64,000 nucleotides of DNA from Clusia tigrina (Eukaryota; Arthropoda; Insecta; Diptera; Clusiidae). Positions 55,895 to 64,000 of this stretch are shown here, in pieces. A model generated the notes under the pieces. It saw only the letters and a program-made list of their open reading frames with translations. It ran no database searches and was not told the DNA's origin. The stretch spans positions 180,362,315 through 180,426,314 of the forward strand of contig OV050030.1 in assembly GCA_920105625.2 (NCBI GenBank), given 5' to 3'. Position 1 is the stretch's first letter, and each line of letters starts with the position of its first letter. The translations under genes and the position numbers were made by a program.

Positions 55895-56920
55895 TTATGA
55901 TTTGATATTATCTTTATGAATAGTGTTATTTCCATTAGTGATTATTTTATTCTTTAAATTCTCTTGCACATAGGCTTTTTTATATTTCGGTGCCACTTTA
56001 TTTACGCGTCTATCTGTTTTAATGAATACCTTTTGACCTACCTCAAAATTTCTTTCTTTTCTCTTTTTATTATGGTACTCTAAGTCCTTTACCTGCTTTT
56101 CTCTTAAGGTATTATTAATATTTTCGTATAAGTTTTGATTAAAAAATATATCTTTTGGTTTTTTATTAGTAACAGAGTGAATTGTTTCGTTATATCTCAT
56201 TGTAGATAATATGACAAGTTCTCTGATATCACTAATGTTTCTTTCCAGTTTCATGCATTTAATAATTTCCGTAAGGGTCGAATGTAACCTTTCAATTTGA
56301 CCATTTGATAATGAATGATTAGTCGCAGTAGTTTTTAAATGAATTCCATTATTTCTATACATTTGTTTCATAACTTCACTTGTAAAGGCTGCCTCATTAT
56401 CTGAATATATATTTTCTACTGTGCCAAATGTTTGAACTATTTCTAATAATATATGTCTAGCCTCTATTTTTGATTGAACATGTCTAACGATTAGATACTT
56501 TGAATATTTGTCAATGGCTGTTAGAAATATCTCACGATCTATAAAGAAGGAGTCTATATGTAACATTTCACCCACCCTTTGTGGAATTGGCGTCTCGCCA
56601 ATGGGTTCTTTAATTGGATGCCTATTATATTTTGTTTGTTGGCATATGTCACAATGCTTCACAAACTCTTGGAATCTTTTTTGTGCTGTTGAGAAAAAAT
56701 AGTCTATTAGGAGTTGTTTATAATTTTCCTTAGCATTTCTATGAGCTCTAGTGTGAAATCTATGAATTAAATCGTCTTGATCGTCCGGATTTGTTATATC
56801 CATTACCATTTTTGTCGTATGTACAAAAGATTGTTGTGTAAAATGTCTTTTTATTTCTGGCAATGTTCTTCCTATTATTTCTGATGTTGCATAAATTGCT
56901 GTTATTACATTTGGTTTCAA
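55895..56920 (-). pseudogene. Gypsy integrase
   Basis: The frame is open for 341 residues: zinc segment HRFHTRAHRNAKENYKQ with CDICQQTKYNRH, core with MLHIDSFFID (Asp), NIYSDNEAAFTS (Asp) and SLSNGQIERLHSTL (Glu), and C-terminal basic part RNFEVGQKVFIKTDRR. It is separated from the rest of pol by a frame change near 56925. Within itself the integrase looks intact. Confidence 0.85.
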
Positions 56921-56924
56921 TATT

Positions 56925-58960
56925 TTTTTTAATTCTTGGATTAATTTTAAATGTGTATGGAATCTTATTTCGTGTCTCCAAAAACTTTGAAATATTTGAT
57001 GTCAAGTTCGTTTCTGTTGGGTGTTCTTCTAGTATTATCTGCTGTCGGAAACAGTTAACTGGTGCATTTACTCTTTTAATTGAGTCATTATCACTTCTTT
57101 CTTGAGAATGTATTGTCTGTTCATCATCACTTAAATTATTAATAAATTGTCTACTCAGGGCGTCTGCTACAACATTTTCTTTGCCTGGCTTATACCTTAT
57201 ATCTGGTGAATATTCCTCAATAAAAGCTTTCCATCTTTTTAGCTTTATATTTGGATTTTTATCACTTATAGCAAAGGTTAATGGTTGGTGGTCTGTATTA
57301 ATTATTAAATTTGATGATCCGTATAAATAATTTCGTAAATTTTTTAATGCCCAGACTATGGCTAACATCTCCTTCTCTTTTGTTGCATATCTCTTTTCTG
57401 TTTCACTTAAACTCCTACTAATGAAAATAATTGGTTTTCTTTCTTGTGACAAGACTGCGCCTATGGCTGAGTTACTTGCATCTGTGGTTAATTCAAAACC
57501 TCTACTAAAATCTGGTTGTGTTAGTACAACATTTTCACAAAGTTTTTCTTTTATTTTTTTGAAAGCCTCTTTAGCATCACTACAAAATGTAATTTTCACA
57601 TTTTTGCTATGATTTTGACCTATTTTTCCATTTGGTCCTTTTAAATATTCAGTCATTGATTTGGCTATAAAAGCATAATTTTTCACAAATTTTCTGTAAT
57701 ATCCAGCCAAACCGAGAAATGACCTTAGCTGTCTAAGCGTCTTTGGTTCTGGAAAGTTTTTTATAGTTTCTACTTTTTTAGGATCTGTTTTTATATAATT
57801 CTGTGTTACTAAAAAACCAAGGAATTCAATTTCTTTTTTGAAGAATTTTGACTTCTCTTTTGATATTCGCATATTAGTATTATTTAATGATTTTAGTACT
57901 TGATTAATATGATCAATATGTTCTTCTTCTGTTTCTGAATATATTATTACGTCATCCATATAGATATGACATATTTTCCCTATAGAATCTCTCAAAATGT
58001 CATATATTGCTCTCTGGAATATTGAAGGCGCATTTTTGAGACCGAATGGCATTCTATTGAATTCATACTTTCCATTATTAACTGAAAAAGCTGTTTTTTC
58101 TTTATCGTCCTCATTGATAAGGATTTGGTGAAAACCACTTTCTAAGTCAAGGGTAGTAAAATATTTTGATTTTCCAAGATTGGACAAAATTACACTGACG
58201 TCCGGGATCGCATAACAATCAAAAATTGTATTCTGATTCAATTTTCTATAGTCTATGACTAATCTTTGTTTTTTACTACCGTCCTCGTTAAAACCTTTTT
58301 TTGGTACCACCCATACGGGGGAATTGTAAGGTGAACGCGATTGTCTTATTATATCATTTTTTAAAAGTCGTTGTATTTCGTCATTTACAAACTCATTTGC
58401 TGACAATGGATAAGGATATTCTTTTGACCATATTGGTTCAGTAGTTTTTGTACGGATTGTTGCCTTTACTTTTGTATTGAAAGGTAAGGAAGTTTCTTGG
58501 GTCGAAAAAGATATGGAATAATATCTAATAATTTTTAATAATTTATCTCTCATTTCTTCAGAAACAGTCTCATCTATGTTGAGATTATTTATTTCTTCAG
58601 ATTCATTGTAATTCAACTTTTCAATTTTATTGTTTTCATATTCTAATTGAGTTTCTTTCAAATTAAGATTACCATTTATTGTTTTTAATAGCTCTATACC
58701 TATTATTGCATCATAATGCTTTAATTCTGGTAATTCATAAAAAATAGTTTTTACCCCGTAAATATTAGCCATGTAATATGTTTTAATTATCGTCCTCCCA
58801 TGTATTGAATTTACGCACTTATGTGGTATTATATCAGAGGGATTATTAAATGTATCTTTTTTTTCAATAATTCTTATTTGTCCCAGTATCAATTAAAATT
58901 TTGAGAGTCTCCCCTGTCACTCTATTAGTTTTTATTATAAATGGAAGACCCTCTTTTAAT
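56925..58960 (-). pseudogene. Gypsy protease, reverse transcriptase and RNase H
   Basis: The protease active site LIDTGTNKN is in one frame (near 58880-58960), which stops at once; the rest continues in another frame, open from 58892 for about 650 residues. RT motifs: LVIDYRKLNQNT, YFTTLDLESGFHQI, NRMPFGLKNAPSIFQ, HIYMDDVIIYS; thumb FLGFLVTQNYIKTDP and RSFLGLAGYYRKFV. RNase H: TDASNSAIGAVLSQ, YATKEKEMLAIVWAL, NTDHQPLTFA and VVADALSRQ. Near 56925 it shifts frame before integrase. The protease break lies a few codons after the active site. Confidence 0.9.
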
Positions 58961-60086
58961 CTAAAAAATTATCTCCTTCTTGCATATTATTCATTCTGGG
59001 TTCCTTTACTACCGCGTTTCTTTGTTGTGAAATTTGTGTAGAACTCTCACGTTTAATGGGTTGTCCCCGATTATAGTTATTAAATTGATTATGTTGTCCA
59101 AAGTTTCTTGGTACCCAATTAGTATTATAATTCTTTCTCGCTTGGAAATTGTTATTCAAATTATGATTATTAGTATTTAATTTATTATAACCTGTATTCC
59201 TAAACATTGAGGATCCCCTATCTACCTCCATTGGCTGTGGTTTTGGCTGATACAAATTTTGATTATATTTGTTATTACTAATATTATGTTTCGGAAATCT
59301 TAAATTATTTGAACTATTATTTTAATTTCTTGGATTTTGATGGTGCTCGAAGTTCAGAGCAAAGCTATACCTTTCATTATTGGATTGAAGCTCCTGTGCC
59401 TTTGCCAATGCATTTGGCAAATCTTTAGGGCCCAATGAGAAAATTGTGTTTGAAAGTGGGTAATTAAGACCCGTAATGAAAACTCTGAGTGCTGTTTCCC
59501 GAGCTTTAAAATTCATTGCTTTAGTGACTTCATTATTATCACCTGTTGTCTTTAGTTTTTTATTTATGAGTAAAGTCAATTTCTCATTAACTTCATTGTA
59601 CTATTCAATTAGGGACTTTCTTCCCTGCCTCAAGATTGACATCTCCTGTTCTATTACATCTACTGACCGTTTGTCCGCATACGCGAAATCTAATCTTGCC
59701 AAAATGGCATCAACATTTAGAACCGTACCATGTGAAGACAGTACTGCATTTGCGGGTCCGACAATTTTATTTCTCAAAATTGTGGTTGCCGTGTAGTATT
59801 TTGAACTACCTACATAACAATTATAGATCTTCATCACATTTATAGCTGCTTGTCTCCAAGAGACATAATTGTTGGCACATCCATGAAATTCCGGCAAACT
59901 TTTTACCGCATCAAGAGACTCATTACAATTTATCGAAGGATCTATCTTTATGTCCTCATATTCTACAATTGAGTCTATTACTTTAAGAGTTTGTATTTCT
60001 GTTGTCAGTCTATCTATCTGTGCTTTCAAACTTGCTGTCGCCCTTGCAACTACTTCGTTTATCTGGTCTACTGTTAGAGTCGTCAT
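58956..60086 (-). pseudogene. Gypsy gag, two in-frame stops
   Basis: Start MTTLTVDQINEV at 60086. One frame runs to 58956 (about 377 codons) with TAG at 59601-59603 and TAA at 59322-59324 inside. It contains a coiled, hydrophilic N-terminal part, LPEFHGCANNYVSWRQAAINV, ILRQGRKSLIE, LLINKKLKTTGD, FITGLNYPLSNTIFSLGP and a basic Asn/Arg-rich C-terminus without zinc knuckles, which is normal for errantivirus gag. Pol overlaps its end in a different frame. Confidence 0.8.
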
Positions 60087-60745
60087 GTTTAAATTTTTTA
60101 ATAATTTTTTTAAATTGTCCAGTTTAACTATTTTGTCTTGTTTAATTTCGGACAGTTTTTAGTTTTATGGTCCTTGCCACAATAATCGCAATATAATAAT
60201 CTGGTATATCCTTTTTTGTTTTTTTGAAAAAAATTTAACATCTCAATGCAAAGGTCTTTTTAACACTTTTGTACTTATTTTTTCTTACTCTATAATACTT
60301 ATTTATATGTATATATATAAACTTAACTTTATTCAGCTTACGGTGTCCTTGTGGTGTCCTGAATTTAGTTTGTGGATGATTTTTTATATGTTTAGTTTTT
60401 TTATATTCTGGAGGGTCTGACTTATACCGAAGTACAGATTCGCAAAATTATTAATTCTGTTATAAAATATTTATTATTAATTAAGATGTTTTATTTGAAA
60501 TTTTAATTAGAATTTGTTATATCTTGGAGGGTCCTGAACTAGGAATCGCAAGATTAAATTCGTTTGATTTATAAAGTTTTCTTTAAGTGTTATTTTATTT
60601 TTTTTTTTTTTTTGATATCCCACGATGATATGGGCTGTAAATGCCTTTTCCCCAAGTGGTGGGTACGTGTTGTTTTTTTGTTTGTGGTCCCAGGATGGCA
60701 CTCGTCAAATATCCGTATGTATTTATTTCTCCTGGCAGGATCGCC
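60087..60745. other. Gypsy 5' leader and possible primer-binding site
   Basis: Non-coding leader between the 5' LTR and gag. On the minus strand the sequence next to the LTR is TGGGCGATCCTGCCAGGAG (60747-60729), which starts with TGG as primer-binding sites do, but I could not assign a tRNA with confidence. No open frame of note. Confidence 0.4.
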
Positions 60746-61088
60746 CATTAATTTGTTTTGGTGAAGTTTTTGTTTTTAAAAATTAAACTTTATTTCACTT
60801 ATAAGTTTACGTATGAACTTATTCACTGTGAGTTTACTTATGAACTCATTCACTGTGAGTTTACTTATGAACTGTTTTACAATTGTAACTTAAAGCTATA
60901 CGAAACCTCGCTTACTCGTAAGTGTTTATAATATCTCGCTTATGTGTTTATATCTCACTTAAACTTAAATGTTTACAATAGCTGTGGCTGTTGGATGATG
61001 CGATTGGAATGTTTCACAGCATCCCAAATGCTGACAGGACAGTTTTCAGAGTGCGCATTTAGGCAAATCTTCCAGCCGGGTGTTAAAT
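60746..61088 (-). repeat. Gypsy 5' LTR
   Basis: Pairs with 54181-54523. Ends at the target duplication AAGCG. Near-identity of the LTRs points to a recent insertion. Confidence 0.9.
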
Positions 61089-61109
61089 AAGCGCACCGGG
61101 TACAGCTAG
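61089..61109 (+). mobile_element. 3' end of the split Helitron
   Basis: Second half of the hairpin (GCGCACCGGGTACAG) and the CTAG end at 61106-61109, continuing from 54180. The next Helitron begins at the very next base (TC at 61110). Confidence 0.85.
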
Positions 61110-61612
61110 TCTATATATATAAAAATGAATTGCTTTTCGTTAGTCTCGCTAAAACTCGAGAACGGATGGACCGATTTGGCTAATTTTGGTCTTGAATTAT
61201 TTGTGGAAGTCCAGAGAAGGTTTAAAAGGTGAATAAGATCCGATAGGTGGCGCTGTTGTCAAAATTTAAATTTTTAACGTCGGTGCCTCCTAGAGGTGTC
61301 AAATGTATGACCAACCCTCTACATTTTTGCAATCCCAACACTTTCTCAGAACATATCTACCCTTTATCTTCAACCCTTAAGGTGGTCCCCATACAAAAGT
61401 AATTTTTTAAGAGCTATTCCAATGAATTGCATATTCAAGGGTGCCTCCTAGAGGTGTCAAATGTATGACCGACCCTCAATATTTTTGCAATCCCAACAGT
61501 TCCCCAGAACATATCTACCCTCTATCTTCAACCCTTAGGTTGAAATTAATAATTTTTTTTTTTATTAATTTTTGGCGCGGGTGTGGATTTATATCGAAAA
61601 TCTAAATGAATT
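61110..61612 (+). mobile_element. Helitron 5' part, plus strand
   Basis: TC-(TA)n at 61110 directly after the CTAG of the previous copy; contains both CCTCTAGAGGTG repeats and stops in AT-rich sequence near 61612, where an inverted copy begins. Confidence 0.75.
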
Positions 61613-61650
61613 GAAAAAAAAAATATTAATTTCAACCTAAGGGTTGAAGA
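61524..61650. repeat. Palindrome joining two inverted Helitron pieces
   Basis: CTTCAACCCTTAGGTTGAAATTAATA at the left mirrors TATTAATTTCAACCTAAGGGTTGAAG at the right (one arm each about 26 bp), with an AT-rich loop of about 70 bp. The homology of the arms extends outwards as Helitron sequence. Confidence 0.8.
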
Positions 61651-61907
61651 TAGAGGGTAGATATGTTCTGAGAAAGTGTTGGGATTGCAAAAATGTTGAG
61701 GGTTGGCCTTACATTTGACACCTCTAGGAGGCACCGACGTTAAAAATTTAAATTTTGACAACAGCGCCACCTATCGGAACTTATTCACCTTTTAAACCTT
61801 CTCTGGACTTCCACAAATAATTCAAGACCAAGATTAGCCAAATCGGTCCATCCGTTCTCGAGTTTTAGCGAGACTAACGAACAGCAATTCATTTTTATAT
61901 ATATAGA
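61613..61907 (-). mobile_element. Helitron 5' part, minus strand
   Basis: Minus-strand terminus TC at 61907; the piece carries one CCTCTAGGAGGCACC repeat and about 150 bp of end sequence. It faces the previous copy head to head. Confidence 0.7.
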
Positions 61908-62056
61908 CAACAGCGCCACCTATCGAATCTTATTCACCTTTTAAACCTTCTCTGGACTTCCACAAATAATTCAAGACCAAAATTAGCCAAATCGGTCCAT
62001 CCGTTCTCGAGTTTTAGCGAGACTAACGGCCAGCAAATTATTTTTATATATGTAGA
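61908..62056 (-). mobile_element. Helitron 5'-end fragment
   Basis: Another doubled 5' terminus of ~148 bp, ending with the TC complement at 62055-62056, immediately followed by the CTAG of the next Helitron. Confidence 0.7.
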
Positions 62057-64000
62057 CTAGTTGTACCCGGTGCGCTTCGCTACCCCTGAATTGTAGGGGG
62101 GTGTAGCATTCACCTGGTCAAAGAATGTTTGAAATCGGATGAATAGTTTAATAAAATAAATTTGAAGAAAAGATTTTATACAAATATTCAATTCATTTTG
62201 ATACATTTTATTGATTTTGTTCATTTCGAAAAAATTGTGACATTGCAGCGTTTCGCTACAATTTTATATTTATTGAAGTGCTGTGGGATACACAATATTT
62301 CTTGTCTTTCCAGCTGGTGCGTAAACGATTAAATAGTAGGTTTTCCGACGCGTGAGCAAGCCTCATAGAGCTGACATAAACGATTTTTAATTTGTTATTT
62401 GTATGGGAGGTACCACTCCCCTTCGTCCAATCCCGCCCATATTTGCAGCAGCACTTAGAATATGTACACTAAACCTATATACCCAATATTGTTCAAATAC
62501 TGTTAACCGGAGCAGCGTTTCGTTACAATTTTATATTTATTGAAGTGCTGTGGGATACACAATATTTCTTGTTTTTCCAGCTGGTGCGTAAACGATTAAA
62601 TAGAAGGTTTTCCGACGCGTGAGCAAGCTACATAGAGCAGGTATAAACGATTTTTAATTTGTGATTTGTATGGGAGGTACCACTCCCCTTCATCCAATCC
62701 CGCCCATATTTGCAGCAGCACTTAGAATATGTACACTAAACCTATATACCAAATATTGCTCAAATACTGTTAACCGGAGCAGAAATGATGGCTTTTTAAT
62801 TTGTGATTTGTATGGGAGGTACTACGCCCCTTTGTCTAATCCCGCCCATATTTGCAACAGCACTTAGAATATGTGCAATTAATCGACGTACCAAATTTTG
62901 TTCACATACTGTTAACCGGAGCAGAAATAATGGATTTTTAATTTGTGATTTGTATGGGAGGTACCACGCCCCTTTGTCCAATTGGACCGGTACAAACTGA
63001 GAAACCTTCGTGGGCTCATGCACAACAACTTTGCTGAAGATGATCACATGATCAAATGCATAGTTTACGATTCTATAAAGGACATACACACAAACATTCA
63101 TTTTTATATATATAGATAGATTACAGTTGATGATAATGGGTATGCGTATCTTGATTTCTTGATAATGAATCGAGCAAAAACACTTAGTATACGTTGTCGC
63201 CTTTGGCTGCCCAAGTTGTTGTTTTCTTCATCCAGTGATGTCTACATCTTAGTTATTTTCCATCCAGCTTACATGCAGTGATGTCTACATCTTAGTTATT
63301 TTCCATCCAGCTTACATGCAGTGATGTCTACATCTTAGTTATTTGTGTAAGTGTGTCAGTGATGTCAATAGGTGTAATCAGTTTGATAGCAGTACTTAGC
63401 TGAACATAATTTCACAAATGCTTTAATCTATATCTACATGAATCTTAACAATTATATTTTATAGAATTATATTTATATGAATCTTAACATAGAGGACGGA
63501 TCGACATATTAGTTGGTTGTCAAATGTCAAATTTTATGGTTGCGTTCAGAAATTTAATTTGTGACAAAACTTAAGATTTATCAATGTACATAAAAATAAA
63601 AATAATCTGAAAGGTAGTTATTAAAAAAAATGTATGGGGACCACCCTAACATACATTCTGAATTTCACTTAAATTGGTCAATTCATTTAGATATTCGATA
63701 TAAATCCACACCCGCGCCAAAAAATAATAAAAAAAAAAAAAAATTATATGGGGACTACCCTAAGGGTTGAAGATAGGTTTTGTTCTGGGGAACTGTTGCG
63801 ATTGCAAAAATATTGAGGGTCGGTCATACATTTGACACCTCTAGGAGGCACCCTTGAATATGCAATTCATTGGAATAGCTCTAAAAAAATTACTTTTGTA
63901 TGGGGACCACCCTAAGGGTTGAAGATAGAGGGTAGATATGTTCTGAGAAAGTGTTGGGATTGCAAAAATGTTGAGGGTTGGCCATACATTTGACACCTCT
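62057..64000 (-). mobile_element. Composite Helitron, copy running off the window
   Basis: CTAG at 62057-62060 and the GC hairpin, then the same order as copy 1, with extra internal duplications (62515-62640, 62790-62930), the inner TC end near 63115, the minisatellite (63235-63345) and the first CCTCTAGGAGGCACC repeats. The 5' end lies beyond position 64000. Confidence 0.8.

Larger units (their letters stand above)
54181..61088 (-). mobile_element. Gypsy-type (errantivirus-like) LTR retrotransposon with env
   Basis: Two LTRs of about 342 bp differing at one internal base, gag, pol and env on the minus strand, and a 5-bp target duplication AAGCG (54176-54180 and 61089-61093) in the Helitron hairpin. 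It is structurally complete (about 6.9 kb) but its genes are broken: two stops in gag, a frame change in protease, one before integrase and one in env. Element of the insect endogenous-retrovirus group. Confidence 0.9.

Noticed and set aside
60729..60747. Assignment of the gypsy primer-binding site to a particular tRNA
   Set aside because: It starts with TGG next to the LTR, but I could not match it firmly to any tRNA 3' end by eye.

Overview
No ordinary single-copy host gene could be identified here. The window is an AT-rich eukaryotic stretch made almost entirely of nested, mostly broken transposable elements: Helitrons, Polinton/Maverick fragments, mariner and other Tc1/mariner-type elements, Ty3/Gypsy and BEL/Pao LTR retrotransposons, one LOA/I-type non-LTR element and two non-autonomous inverted-repeat elements. 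The mix (Polinton capsid and integrase fragments, a gypsy with an env gene, an RNase H-bearing non-LTR element, abundant BEL/Pao, short A|T-flanked Helitrons) suggests an insect, most likely a fly. The species cannot be told from the sequence alone.

Layout. 1-7.5 kb: remains of a Polinton (capsid-like genes and an unrecognised cluster of small genes) cut by two near-identical Helitrons. 7.69-14.8 kb: a degenerate autonomous Helitron with Rep and helicase domains and long tandem repeats in its 5' non-coding part. 14.8-18.9 kb: Polinton integrase, a mariner and a gypsy fragment; this block recurs inverted at 48.4-52.2 kb. 17.5-22.8 kb: gypsy fragments. 23.2-24.1 kb: an internally deleted Tc1/mariner-type element. 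25.4-28.9 kb: a BEL/Pao fragment. 28.9-32.7 kb: mostly unrecognised, with a foldback element. 32.8-35.4 kb: another gypsy, holding a Harbinger-like MITE. 36.2-40.1 kb: Tc1/mariner-type and gypsy fragments and a second mariner insertion. 40.9-45.2 kb: BEL/Pao gag followed by an LOA/I-type element lacking its reverse transcriptase core. 46.0-48.2 kb: Helitron copies meeting head to head. 52.2-64 kb: an array of Helitrons, one of which is split in its 3' hairpin by a 6.9-kb gypsy (errantivirus-like) element with nearly identical LTRs.

Relative order can be read from the nesting. The Polinton and one gypsy were already present when a mariner inserted between them; the block was then duplicated in inverted orientation; a Helitron entered one arm; the env-bearing gypsy then entered that Helitron. 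The points most worth a second look are the unrecognised small-gene cluster in the Polinton remains (2.7-4.2 kb), the 3.8-kb inverted duplication, the Helitron copies that share a 3' flank but not a 5' flank, and the young-looking gypsy whose LTRs are nearly identical while its genes carry several breaks. Nothing here looks like a complete functional operon or pathway.
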